Below, piece after piece: positions 9,540 through 20,646 of a stretch of DNA of 64,000 bases; the first letter of the stretch is position 1; every line of letters begins with the position of its first letter. The notes beneath the pieces are model-generated. The model saw nothing but the letters and a program-made list of their open reading frames with translations, did no database searches and had not been told where the DNA came from. Origin of the DNA: Forficula auricularia (taxonomy: Eukaryota > Arthropoda > Insecta > Dermaptera > Forficulidae). The translations under genes and the position numbers were made by a program. The stretch is taken from assembly GCA_024734495.1 (NCBI GenBank), contig JALMQS010000099.1, positions 66,934,291-66,998,290 of the forward strand, read 5' to 3'.

Positions 9540-10912
9540 ATTAACCACTCACTATTCGAGTTGTTAAACTTCAGAGATTTGTAGATTTGCTCTTACCAAG
9601 ATCATTGACCTTATACATATTTATTTTTATATAGGAAAATTTTTCTAATATAATTTAATTATTTCCCAAGAAAAATTGTTAACAATTCCGGAAATAGAAC
9701 GTGTAGGTACTTTCACTATTTATCGAATATCATTGCAAAATGAATTTAATTTCAAGTCTTTTCAACTAAATTAAAGAATATCGTAAAATCCAATTTCACA
9801 TTTAAAAGAGATTTTTGTTTAGGACCAATCGTGGGGAAATTATAAAATTTCCAATTATTTTCGACAATGATTCTCTGGCGTGTTTTGACATGCGGCGTGC
9901 GTCTAGAAAAAAATAAGTATTGTTTGATATTCATGTGAAAAACGTTTTAAAGGCATTTTCACAATGAGATAATGAATTTAACTTATAATTTAATGCGAAA
10001 TGTATAGAGATTCAAATGGATCACATTCAAAACTTATTCTGAATAAAAATGTTCACTCATTATTAAGATTCTTTTTATTTTTATTCTTGGCCAGGCAACC
10101 TAGACATCAAAATGCAAAATTGATAATTTAAAAGATATAAGTATAAGGATAATTTAATTTTTGTTTTTAACTTAAAATAAATTAGAGGGAAAAAGTGAAA
10201 ACTTTTTTTAAGGCTCAGTACGCTTTCCGTTTACAGATTTCCTAGTATTGAAGTTATTTATAATAAATATATTAAAAAAGCAAAATATTAATATTATTTT
10301 TAATTTTAAATTCAGGTAAAAATGTCAATTTTTTTGCAGCCAGAATTTAATACAGTTAGAATAAAATGTAATTTAATTTTTTTACGTTTTGACCCACTTT
10401 GGTCATCATCAAAGCATCGCTGTACACAAATTTTTGAACTTCATTGCAATTAATATAATATTAATATACACGGATCTTCCTTTTTTGACCTTTTCAAACC
10501 CTGAAAAAAGGACATGTCGAATCTCGTTTTTAAACGAATGAAAATGACGTAGATATTAAATTCTTTCATTCGGAATTTGTGGTTTTCATTATCCTTGGGC
10601 TGCTTTTGCACTTCACTTTTGAGTTCTACCACTCCATTTTCATTAGAAAATAGCTCTAATTAATTAGTTTTTTAAACTAATTAAATTTTCTAATTTTAAT
10701 ATATAATCATATTATTTGTAATGAACTATTATTGGGATTTAAAATTAAAAAAGTCAATAAATTAATTAATCGAAATTGAAATAATTATTTATACAATTTT
10801 TTGACTGACTCATCTGTAAATTTTAATTTAGAAAAAAAACAATCATATTAAAGTTAACCGAAGATGATGAGATCCTGGCAGATCGAATTGTCAATCTGAA
10901 AACCCTCTGACC
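9540..10912. other. AT-rich DNA without recognisable genes
   Basis: No supported gene or repeat. An isolated TTCAG|GTAAAA occurs at 10314-10320, but the tract before it is A-rich and the match is weak. Confidence 0.4.
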
Positions 10913-11127
10913 CAGAGGTTCCCAAACTGTGCGCTGCTGTCTCTTCACAGGTGCCCCACAAAGCTTCATAATTAATTGACCTAACTAAATAAAAACCAAC
11001 ATGAGAAGCTAAATATTTATTTATTAATCTTTATCTCTTACCTACGATTAGAAATACTTTTAGGGCGTCATGGAAAAATTTTAATTGAAAAATGCCGCCG
11101 CGACTAGGAAAAGTTTGGGAATCCCTG
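10913..11127. mobile_element. hAT-type MITE (215 bp)
   Basis: The left end CAGAGGTTCCCAAACTGTGC and the right end, inverted, CAGGGATTCCCAAACTTTTC form imperfect terminal inverted repeats of the common hAT MITE type. The flanking octamers CTCTGACC and TTCTAACT differ only by three transitions, consistent with a decayed 8-bp target duplication. A broken relative lies at 2690-3345. There is no coding potential. Confidence 0.8.
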
Positions 11128-11135
11128 TTCTAACT

Positions 11136-12502
11136 AGTGAATTTTATCGAAATCGTTGGAGCTGTTTTCGAGAAACCGGGTGTATAGAACTATGTATATA
11201 GCTATGTATACATATAATAAAATTATCCTATGGTCTTAGTCCTATTAAAAAAAGTATATTTTCTGTATTTGCGCGTTTGTCCCCATGACTTCAAGGACCT
11301 GGAACTCTCACCCAGCCTCCGCCTTTCACGACATTTCTAATCTTCAAACCTTCAATTCACGGATATAAACAGACACCTATGACTCCACCCATTTACTTGA
11401 TCACTGTCTCCTTATCTTCGGTAATGCAAAGGTCTTTCAAGATATACTATATATGGGTTGTATCTTCTGGCTACGAGGCGTGCATTCGATAGAATAACAA
11501 AAACAAAAAGAAAGGTCATTTCGTATAAATCTCCCAAACTTTTTGGTCTATTTATAATGGCAAGTGACAAATTCGTTGTTAACTTGGTAATTCGGTTTTT
11601 CTTATCGACGGTTGCGCACTTTCCTGCAAGTCAAGACACTTTTTCTTCTCTCTCGAGCGTCTCCAGTAAAAGAACTCATAAAAATCACTCAAGTGGTCTG
11701 TCTATTTTTTTCTTTTTTTTCTTTTTTTAAAGAGTTTGCCTGGCATGTTTTTATTCCATAGTCTCGATTACGAAATTTCAAAAGATTTTTAATGGACGTT
11801 AATAAACTCGCTCCCATTTGATTCATCGATCTCATTAAATTCTACCGAAGATAAATAAATGCTGCTTTTAATTCGCTCGTAAATTAAATTTCACATATTA
11901 AATTGAATATTTGTCCGTTCGCTAGAAACTAATTTCGCAAGTCTAGTGGGAGTAAGCGATCTATTTATTTTCCAATCACAAAATTAACAAAATTCCAATT
12001 ATCCGATGAGCACTCGAAATTAGTATAATTCCTTTGCTTAGTACGTTTAAAAACGCCTGAAACGTGGACGAAAATCATTTTGAACTTTGAGTTTTGTTTG
12101 ATTGTCTGTCTGGATTCAAATATTCACAATAATTTTTTTGAAATTTAGACAGATTATTATTTAAATATCTCTGCATCGATTGGTGGCAAAACAAAATTTA
12201 TCTACAATATACCATAGTTCCGGAGATATTAAATTCCTAAGATAGAGTTTTTCAGATTCTTATACATTGTACTATACGGAATATCGGAAAGTTTACATAC
12301 ATATTTAATTATAATTAAGAAACTCTTCTTACCATTGTTATTAAAAACTAAACCAACATTAAACTAATACATTTTTTAAGAAAATTTTAATTCATCGTTA
12401 CAACACAGTTTCTGAATAAATAATGAAAAATGAACAACAAAAAATTTACACTAAAAACAAGCTGGCAATAACGGATGTATTTAACCTAAAAAGTTAACTT
12501 TA
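11136..12502. other. AT-rich DNA without recognisable genes
   Basis: Only chance reading frames, pyrimidine runs near 11700-11727 and simple A/T tracts were seen. Confidence 0.4.
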
Positions 12503-12613
12503 CTACTTTTTTTGATGTTTTTTCGCTTCAGCCATTGTCGCAACAGCTTTCAATCGCTTATTAAGAACTTTTTGTTTTATAAGTCTTCCTTTGTAATGTA
12601 CTTTATCTGACAT
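12503..12613 (-). CDS. Possible 36-codon basic peptide, unrecognised
   Basis: On the minus strand an ATG in good context (ATAAAAATGTCA) opens a 36-codon frame that begins MSDKVHYKGR and ends AEAKKHQKK before TAG at 12503-12505. It has 12 lysines and 3 arginines, no membrane segment and a helical-looking middle (KVLNKRLKAV). Upstream at about 12635-12655 on the minus strand lies TGGTAACGCTGTCCGAGC followed by TATATATTTTATC, which resembles an arthropod core-promoter context. It could be a genuine tiny gene, a first exon (GTAGTA can be read as a weak donor at its end) or chance. The amino-acid usage is less A/T-driven than that of the chance frames around it. No family was recognised. Confidence 0.33.
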   Translation of the reverse strand: MSDKVHYKGRLIKQKVLNKRLKAVATMAEAKKHQKK

Positions 12614-13618
12614 TTTTATGATAAAATATATACAAGCTCGGACAGCGTTACCAGATTTGTCAAACGAGCACGGGATTGGCTAGTAGTGGTGCATAAACAG
12701 AAAAAAGTTTTGGGCTTATGAATTATGAATCCTTATTGTCTGTTCTATATACTCTAGCATTAAATTTTTGCCAGTATTGTCGCAAAACAACTATCTTAAA
12801 GAACGAAATGTCGTAGAATATTTATTCTGATTCCAAATTGTTTAAACATCAAAAACCAAAAAGTGATTAGATTTTGGATTTTCGGTTCAAAAATGAAAAA
12901 AATAATATGGCTTTTGGTTGTTTCCAATCGCAACCATGGGAAAAAATAGAAACAAATGAACTGGCATTGGATATTCGAATTAAAAGGAGGCCGAAATTTT
13001 TTATATTTAAATAAAAATTTTAATTATTATATTATGTTTAAATTTATTAGTTGGGGAGACTACCTTATAGCTGTCTCCATCATCTGCAAAACTTAGGAGA
13101 TCATGCTGAGTTTTGAGAAAGATTTCATTTTTTTCCTTCTAATTTTTATTACTTTTACTTATATCGAATATTTGAAGTATATTGGAATGACATCTCCGTA
13201 AATTGGACTTAGTGAAGTCTTTTAATTTCACTATCATAAATTTGACATTTAATTTTTGATTTTTTTGTTGCGACTTTAGAAAAGCTTTAATAGTTAGATT
13301 GGAAGGAATCAAAAAAAGGAAAATGTTACAATTTGGAGCCCCAAAAGTTCATTTATCTGTCTGTCTGTGTTTATGAAAACTCAAAAACAGTAAAATTCAG
13401 AGAGATGAAATTTAAATCTTAATTTGAATATCATGTGTATGAATGAGAGATTTTTAATGGGAATTAAGGACAGGTTTTTTGTGTGATTTTTTTATTATTC
13501 ATCAATATTTCGTCGACGTAAATTTGATATTTCCATTTATGAAAATGAATAAGTAAAATGATTCCGTTCTATTGTTCTAAAACTATATTGTTTGTATTGT
13601 TTCTGAGACTGTTTACTA

Positions 13619-14898
13619 GGTTTGGGGGTTAATAATGTCCTTTTTTTCTAACAGATGGCATTTCGGTATTTTTCCACCAAACTCATCCAAATATTTTTTG
13701 GTTTTATAGTGTTGGTAATCACCTTTCAAACGGCATATAACATGTCAACATTCGGTTCATTTGTGTATGAGATATTGGCTTGTAAACATGGCGGATTTTG
13801 TGCCGAAAAAAGAGCATTTGCGGGAGGTGATGTTGCACTATTTTTTAATGAAGAAATCGGCTGCGGAAACGGCTCGTATTCTCGGGGGAGTTTATGGGGA
13901 CCATGCTCCATCTGAAAAAATCTGCCAACGTTGGTTTGGACGGTTTCGAAGTGGTGATTTTGATGTGAACGACAAGGAGCGGCCTGGACAGCCGAAAAAG
14001 TTTGAGGATGCTGACCTGGAGGACTTGCTGGCAGAAGATCCGCGCCAATCGCAAGGAATGCTTGCAGAGAGACTCGGAGTAGGCCGCAGAACAGTTGGTG
14101 ACCGGCTGAAAACATTGGGAAAGATCCACAAGGAAGGCAGATGGGTGCCACATGACTTGAACGACCGGCAAATGGAGAAGCGAAAAATGATGGCTGAAAT
14201 GTTGCTGGTTCGTCAAGAAAGGAAGTCGATTCTGTATCGTATCGTCACGGGAGATGAAAAGTGGATCTATTTCGACAATCCCAAGCGCAAAAAGTCATGG
14301 CTTTCACCTGGAGAAGCGGCACCATCGACCCCACGGAAGAATCGGTTCGGAAAGAAAACAATGCTGTGCATCTGGTGGGACCAAAAAGGTTTGCTGTATT
14401 ATGAGCTGCTAAAACCGGGCGAAACTGTTGATGCGGGCCGCTACAGACAACAATTGATCAATTTGAATCATGCATTGATCGAAAAACGGCCGCAATGGGC
14501 TCGAAGACATGGACGTGTCATTTTGCTCCACGACAACGCTTCGTCGCACACCGCCAAATCGACGAAAGAAACCATCAAAGCGCTCGAATGGGAGGCCCTA
14601 CCCCACCCGCCCTACTCTCCAGACCTCGCTCCATCGGATTACCACCTCTTTAGGTCAATGGCACACGGATTGGCTGACCAGCACTTCGCTAATTACGAAG
14701 AAGTGGCAAAATGGCTCGAATCTTGGCTCGCCTCGAAAGGGGAGAAATTCTACTGGGAGGGGATACACAATTTGCCGGATCGTTGGTCAAAATGTGTAGA
14801 ATCCGATGGTGCATACTTTGAATAAACCACTTTTGCCAGTGCTGAAAAAATTTGTGTTTTCCTCATGCCGAAAAAAGGACATTATTAACCACCACACC
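13619..14898 (+). mobile_element. Complete mariner transposon, mauritiana (Mos1-like) type, 1,280 bp
   Basis: The 5' terminus GGTTTGGGGGTTAATAATGT and the inverted 3' terminus GGTGTGGTGGTTAATAATGT form ~28-bp terminal inverted repeats with two mismatches in the first 20 bases, followed by T-runs of seven and six. TA flanks both sides (13617-13618 and 14899-14900), the mariner target duplication. The element is close in length to Mos1 (1,286 bp) and holds one uninterrupted transposase gene. Its GC content is clearly above that of the surroundings, as expected for a horizontally acquired element that has not yet drifted. The intact frame suggests recent arrival, though the asymmetric terminal repeats may affect mobility. 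Confidence 0.97.
13788..14825 (+). CDS. Mariner transposase, intact, 345 aa
   Basis: This is a cut-and-paste DNA transposase that binds its terminal repeats, excises the element and inserts it at TA. The start at 13788 (MADFVPKKEHLRE) gives 345 residues, the family length; an in-frame ATG nine codons upstream at 13761 is less likely. The N-terminal ~110 residues hold the two helix-turn-helix DNA-binding units (SAAETARIL, LAERLGVGRRTV). The linker motif WVPHDL is at residues 119-124. The catalytic triad is D156 (TGDEKW), D249 (LLHDNASSH) and D284 (APSDYH), with 34 residues between the last two, the D34D signature of mariner. YSPDLAPSDYHLF and the C-terminal CVESDGAYFE are typical of the mauritiana subfamily. 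No stop or frameshift is present. A 5' UTR of 169 bp and a 3' UTR of 73 bp complete the element. The gene may be functional; activity cannot be judged by reading. Confidence 0.96.
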   Translation: MADFVPKKEHLREVMLHYFLMKKSAAETARILGGVYGDHAPSEKICQRWFGRFRSGDFDVNDKERPGQPKKFEDADLEDLLAEDPRQSQGMLAERLGVGRRTVGDRLKTLGKIHKEGRWVPHDLNDRQMEKRKMMAEMLLVRQERKSILYRIVTGDEKWIYFDNPKRKKSWLSPGEAAPSTPRKNRFGKKTMLCIWWDQKGLLYYELLKPGETVDAGRYRQQLINLNHALIEKRPQWARRHGRVILLHDNASSHTAKSTKETIKALEWEALPHPPYSPDLAPSDYHLFRSMAHGLADQHFANYEEVAKWLESWLASKGEKFYWEGIHNLPDRWSKCVESDGAYFE

Positions 14899-15110
14899 TA
14901 GTATCTTATTATTGATTATGCGAATGTGCTGGATTTTTTGAATTTCTGATCTTCATTGGTAAAGGAGATAAAGAAAAATAATGTATTTTAGACGAATGTG
15001 TGATGTAACTATTTGGAACCCTGAAGAAGTCAACAAAATCGACCAAATGTTGGTGAAAAATAAAAAATTCACACAAAAAACTTAATTCCCATTAAAAAAC
15101 TCTCATTATC

Positions 15111-15367
15111 ACAGCAATGTTTTCTTTCTAATTGACCGATCGGAAGTATATTTTCTTATTTAAATTTTTAATTTTTTCTATAAATATAAAACTGACTTTT
15201 TTAGAGGCAGAGACGCGAAAACTATGAATCTGCCAGACTATTTTAACTCGAAAACTAAATAATATATTTTTTTTTAACGAAAAATTATTTATTCTACTTG
15301 AAAAATCAATAACTATACCTAAAACTTTAATCGGATGGTTATTTTGGAATGACTTGAATTGTTTTTA
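15111..15367. other. AT-rich spacer
   Basis: Nothing recognised between the foldback arm and the TTAA palindrome. Confidence 0.4.
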
Positions 15368-15425
15368 TTAACACATTGACGTCCAACTATACGAGTATAC
15401 TCGTATTCGGCAGTCAACGTGTTAA
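15368..15425. repeat. 58-bp near-palindrome bounded by TTAA
   Basis: TTAACAC.TTGAC on the left is inverted as GTCAACGTGTTAA on the right, around the perfect centre ACGAGTATACTCGT. TTAA at both edges is the target duplication of piggyBac elements, so this may be a minimal internally deleted piggyBac-like remnant. It could also be a regulatory palindrome. The superfamily assignment is inference. Confidence 0.5.
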
Positions 15426-18400
15426 GAATCACTTGTTCTTTGTTGCCTATCATTTTTATTAAGATATACCAAAGTTCATCTTTCTTTTTGGTGCATTTAA
15501 GATTTTTTACTATTTTTTTTCCCTAAAAACGGATCTAACATTGTTTTTTTCAGTGCATCAACAAAAATTTTATAAAATTTTTTTTTATTGTATATTCCCA
15601 TCAATTTAATATGATTGTTAGAAAAGTTATATAAGTTAGGTTGAAAAAAACTGAGTTCACATACCGGAATCTACGTGTTTTTCAATCTGCGTCGTTAGAG
15701 ACAAAAATGGATCAAATAAATTGAAATTTTGGTTCGCTTTTAACCCGAGGTAAGAACAAATTACGTGGTGTCCACCGAAACCCCCAGAATATTAATGTTT
15801 ATTGTATCTTTCTGGGCTCTACTAAATGATTTATTAAAAGATCCATTGAGGAAAATAATATTTGACCTTAAATTATATACTCATTTTACGACAGGCTGCG
15901 TCTGCAGGGGAAAATTAACAGAGATTGTTTCCGAGAAAAAATTAAACATGCAGTCGCATATTGTGTCGTCAAGATCCTAGAGGCATCATTATTATTATTA
16001 ATAAAAACTCAGCCTCGTTTAAAAATAAATCATTCAATAAATTTTAACCAAAAACTAAAATAATCTCCCTCCCAGTACAATCAAAAATTTAATTAATATA
16101 CAATTATTTTTATAAATAAAACATTGAGGACACCAGCTTTTTTAATCCAAAATATAGAATTAAATTCTTTAACTTGATAATATATTATGCTTCTTGTATA
16201 ACAAAGACATGATTTATAAACTTAAAACTCATTTTATATATTAATTCACACAATTTCGAATGTTGTCCATAAATTCGAAAACTCTTCTGTTTTTGTACAT
16301 TTTCCATCTGAATATCCTAAGTTAGAAAGGCCAACAATCTTGTTCTTCGTTCTTTAAATATAAAAATATTGGTACCAGAACGGACTTTATACGACCTCCT
16401 TTTTTCTCGTTATTTTAGGTATCATATATGATATTCGGAAACCAAATACCTAAACAGACGAAAAGGATCATACTTCAAATTACTTTTCTCCATCTTTCAG
16501 ATATTTCTAAACAGTAGGTATTAGAAAAAAAATGCGGAGTTTAATAATTAATAAGGCCTTGTTTTTCACACACTGATAAAATTTCGTAAAGAGCAATATT
16601 CTAAATAAAATAATTTTTATCCGGGCCATTCACAATTAGTCCATCAGCTAATAAATTTCACTCAAAAATTTTAACATCTTCATTGTCCAATTTCGCTGAT
16701 GAGCAATTCGAAATTCAAACATATATAGTAGTAATGAAGTTTAAAATAAAAATTGGTGTTTCTAATTTTGAAAAAGAAAATAACATACTTTTTCAAAAAT
16801 TATCTACATCAGATTAAGATCCAGGGATCCTGAGATTGAGATCGTTCGTTGTTAATGAATGATCTAACTAATAACCTTAAGCTGATAAAAACTGTTCACT
16901 CCAACTGATAACCTTAATTAAACTACAATCTTTTGTTTTAAATAAATAAATAAATAAATAATATACCATCAGATTAAGCAGAATCTCTCATTGATTTATC
17001 TTCAAACTCTGACTGCTATCAATATTATTAACTTTTTAATATAATGTAGTTTTTTTCTATTTTCATGGTGAGTTGGTGTGGTTCTTATAAAAAACCCTTT
17101 CAAATCATCATTACTTTTCAACTATCTAAGACATTTATTTTTATTTTTTTCATTTACGATCGTCTTTTGCACATAGAAGTAAAACTTATTATTATTTTTT
17201 TAATTAGAAAAGTAAGAAAGTAGCCGGATTTTTATTCTTCTTCAACTGTGAGATCTCTATATTTAATCAACTTCCTTAAGGAAAAAAAAAAACAATTCCA
17301 TTATTTAATTTTAAAATTGGGTTTTTTCACATAGCTTCTATAAGTAATTTTAGTTTTTCTCTCATGACAAAAAAAACAGAAAAACACTTATTTATAAAAA
17401 TAATCTCAATTTGTGTAGATAATCGAAAAATCAAATTCTCAATTGATAAAGGAGAAATTTTTCTCGAAACGTTTTGATTATTTTATTGCACGTTTTGAGA
17501 TTTTGTTTAAAAATAATTACATTTAATTGATTCAATAAAACAATCAAAAATTTATTTTGAAAAAAAATACCTTTCATTTCACGTAAAATAGATAGTACAT
17601 TCTTATTTGAATGGATTCAACAGTCCTCTAATTAGGTATTCTCACTCGTGAACATGGATTCATTACGCTTTGTTGTTTAAATTAATATATTTTTTTTATT
17701 TTTTTCTTGTTTTTATTTATTTTTTAATTTCTTTTTTTAGAGTATTTATTTAGTAAAGAAGTATCACAGGAGAACCATAATTGAATATGCAATTTCGAAA
17801 AGTGGACATGTCTAAAAATTGAAAATCTTTAGGAATGAAAAAAAAACTAATTATTTTCTAAAGTAGTATAAAATTTATAAAATTTATTTTTGAGTTACAT
17901 TTTAGGGGCAGTAAAATTAATACCAGAGTTTTGCCTTTTTTCAGCATAGTATGTGCAGGAAAGCTTTTAGATTACATTTATATGAAAAAGTGTATTTGTC
18001 AAAATATGCGAGATGTGCCCTTTTTGAAAATGCATATTTAATTTATAATGCAGTTAATTATATACAGTGTTTTCATTTCAATTCATTTTTCAATTGTTTG
18101 AATTCAATCTATTTAAATTGTTTGAATTCAATCTATTTAAAATAAATTTAATTGAAAACATATCAGGCCAATTTAGATACCCAGAAGGAAGTTTAAAACC
18201 AATTTTGATTTCGTTTTAGGTTTCTCGAATCACCCAAAGCTTATTTCGTTAGTTTTTTCCCTCTGGGTTTCTAAACTGTCGTAGGTGTTCTTTCAATTAC
18301 ATTTATTTTGTATAGGTATAATAATTATTTAGACTGTTATAAAATGATAAAATTAAATATAGTATATATAGAATATATACGTGATAAAACAAAAATTTCA

Positions 18401-18660
18401 AATTTTTTTTCGTTATTGCTAAGATTTCTTAAGAAAATTTTTTGATAATATTACATTTACTTCGCGTAATACCTTCGAATATAGTAACATGATATTTTCT
18501 TCTATAATTTCCTGCTTGGAGCTTGTTTGAGTACTTGAAGCCAAAGCCATGGCCAAGGTTAATATAAACATTTGAAACGTCAGCGATTAATTTTTTTAGT
18601 ATTTGATTGACTAGTAAAAGTATACATCATCAGAGCTAATTTTAAATATTAAAAATTAGA
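15426..18660. other. AT-rich DNA without recognisable genes
   Basis: Contains (AAAT)n near 16940-16962, a 24-bp direct duplication (ATTGTTTGAATTCAATCTAT) at 18093-18140 and the degenerate dispersed block near 16380-16515. No exon was supported. The frame near 15765 and others are typical chance frames. Confidence 0.4.
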
Positions 18661-18673
18661 GTTTGTTTCAAAC

Positions 18674-19300
18674 TATCTATATATATAAAATTAAGGTTTT
18701 GTCTGTACATTGGTCCAAATCACGCCAAATTTTGGTTGCACACGTTTCAAGCAAAGTTGTGAACGAAAACACCCTCAACAAAATTCCTGCCTGCCTGTCT
18801 GTATGTTTTCGTGGGTTCCGTGAAAAGTTGCTCACGATTCACGTAAAAACGGCTAAAGGGATAATTCTGAAATTTCATATTTACATCAGATGTCTTCTAA
18901 CTTACGTTTATAGCTATATAACGTTTTGATATTTTGACCCCAAAAGGGGGTATGGAGGGGCCACGAATGAAAATTATCAAATAACTCCTAAACTATTAAC
19001 TCTACGGCAAATTTTATTATGAGCAAAGTTGTAGGGGATGTGATTTCTGACAAATTTTGTTTAAAAAAATCCCCCAAAAACCACCCAAAAAAAGGGGGGG
19101 GGGTCAAAATATGAAAATTGTTGCCCTTGGACCAAACTCAACCAAATTTTGTATACATAATCTGTGGGTCACTAGAAGGCTAGAAACGGGGGTGGGCCGG
19201 GGTGCACTGGTGGGGTTTTGGGTGGGTTTCGGGGGGTGTGGTGGGTGAGAGGGTGGGGTTCGTAGTTTGGGGGTTCAGGGGGCGTGCCTTGCAGCTAGTA
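18674..19300 (+). mobile_element. Helentron/Helitron-like non-autonomous element (putative)
   Basis: It begins ACTATCTATATATATAAAAT followed by a GTCTGTACATTGG-type block and ends in GCCTTGCAGCTAGTATATAA. These are the A/T-rich 5' and GCTAGTA-type 3' ends seen in arthropod Helentron-associated repeats. The body has the usual text (TAACTCCTAAACTATTAACT; CTTGGACCAAACTCAACCA) and partly matches 37500-38070. There are no terminal inverted repeats and no protein. The call rests on recognising end motifs, so the exact boundaries are uncertain. Confidence 0.5.
19188..19283 (+). other. G-rich tract with quadruplex potential
   Basis: About 95 bp on the + strand hold many runs of three to six G (GGGGGTGGG, GGGGTTTTGGGTGGG, GGGGGG, GAGGGTGGGG, GGGGG), closely spaced. 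This is strikingly unlike the A/T-rich surroundings. It lies at the 3' end of the Helentron-like element and makes protein frames rich in G, W and V that are not genes. Confidence 0.75.
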
Positions 19301-20254
19301 TATAATTTGAGAGGTTTCAAGTTGCCGATTGTAATAGATTTAAATTTTTTAGAAAATCATAAGAGTGTCATCTTGTCATCTATTAGATCCGATGGAATAC
19401 ATTATTTTTAGTTATGTCAGAAGGGTTGTTTTTCACCCCCTCGGGAATCTTTATAGAAAAATTTCTTAAAAAAAAATTAAATATAATTGTCCATTAAAAC
19501 GAATCCACTATATTTTGTGAATTTTTATTATTTCCCCATTAAGTTTCTGTAGATTGAAAATTAAATTTTTTATTAGGTACACGGATTTTTACCCTTTATA
19601 TTCAGAGGCGTTAACCAAGAGTTAAAAAGTTAATATATAATTAAAATTAAACCAGAACCCTACAAAGTTCATTCATTTATTAGGAAGAATCTGACCTCTT
19701 CAATTCTCCCATTTCACGTAATTAAATATTTAATACCATCAAAACATTCAAATTTAAATTTAAACTTTACTACTTCGCTTTTTAATATTACACCTTTACT
19801 ATATATATATATATATAATATCTACTAATTTAACAATATTTAACATACAAAAACAAATAAGTAATTATCAAACTCCCGTTGATTGATGAGGAATCGAAAT
19901 ACTAGAAAATTTTGACTAATTTTCTAATTGCCCCAGTGAGTGATTCATACTGACGAAATATCTAGAAATAGAAAATTTGTTTTGAAACATTGTATTTATT
20001 CATTAGCTAATTTATAAATTGATTAATAAATGCACTCAACGTCAAGCCATCAAGATTTTGATAAAAATAAATGATCGCCCAGACTAGACAAATTTACCTG
20101 TAAATTTGATTAGTTAAAGCTACGAATCACTTACATTCTGATTTCGAATTGACCCCTAAAAGGAGAAATATATAAAAATCTTAATTTAATTTTTAATTTC
20201 AACAGAGAGTGTGCTTATAGTTCAAAAATGCCAATTTCTGATATTCATATTTAT
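19301..20254. other. AT-rich DNA without recognisable genes
   Basis: A block GTCAGAAGGGTTG … ACCCCCTCGGGAAT at 19416-19448 resembles the repeat at 52045-52075. A (TA)n run lies near 19800-19818. Nothing else was recognised. Confidence 0.4.
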
Positions 20255-20646
20255 ATTGAATGTAATGGAACCCAGAGGTAGTGAGGAAAGAAAAAATTAA
20301 CACATATCAAAAAAGGTGTAATTTATTGGAATCCTTCCTCCTTTCCTTTCAAACCGACGTTTCGGAGGATTTTTCCCTCCTTCTTCAGGGTTTCAAAGGG
20401 TCAATGAATGAAACAAATAAAATGTTTCTTTCTTCTCTCCACAGTTGTGTTCAACACTTACTTCTTTTTTATCAAAGGCATAGAAAAACAATTTTTTTTC
20501 TCCTTTTCTTAATTAGAAAAAAATCCTCCGAAACGTCGGTTTGAAAGGAAAGGAGGAGGAAGGATTCCAATAAATTACACCTTATTTGATATGTGTTAAT
20601 TTTTTCTTTCCTCACTACCTCTGGACTGCCTTCCATTACATTCAAT
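20255..20646. mobile_element. Foldback element with GACGTTTCGG hairpin
   Basis: Arms at about 20255-20375 and 20524-20646 are near-identical inverted copies of about 120 bp. They start ATTGAATGTAATGGAA and run through GTAGTGAGGAAAG and GGTGTAATTTATTGGAAT to AAACCGACGTTTCGGAGGAT. Read on the minus strand, the left arm plus adjacent spacer gives CTGAAGA-A-GGAGG…CCTCC-GAAACGTCGG. The ~148-bp spacer is non-coding. The sequence outside the motif differs from the other foldback elements. Confidence 0.9.

Larger units (their letters stand above)
13441..15110. repeat. Older inverted-repeat element split by the mariner
   Basis: The left arm 13441-13517 (GAGAGATTTTTAATGGGAAT, then TTTTTTGTGTGA, then CATCAATATTTCGTCGAC) is mirrored on the right at 15036-15110 with short indels. 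Just inside the right arm, CCCTGAAGAAGTC…GAC-CAAATG is a degraded form of the CTGAWGA hairpin found in other foldback elements. The 1,280-bp mariner occupies most of the space between the arms. The natural reading is a foldback element into which mariner later inserted. Confidence 0.72.

Noticed and set aside
10300..10340. TTCAG|GTAAAA as a ratchet point
   Set aside because: The preceding tract is A/T-mixed rather than pyrimidine-rich and there is no second donor; expected by chance in AT-rich DNA.
13726..14799. Other open frames overlapping the mariner
   Set aside because: Shadows of the transposase in other frames; only the + frame from 13788 carries domains.
19057..19411. Gly/Trp-rich frames
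   Set aside because: Produced by the G-rich tract of a transposable element.
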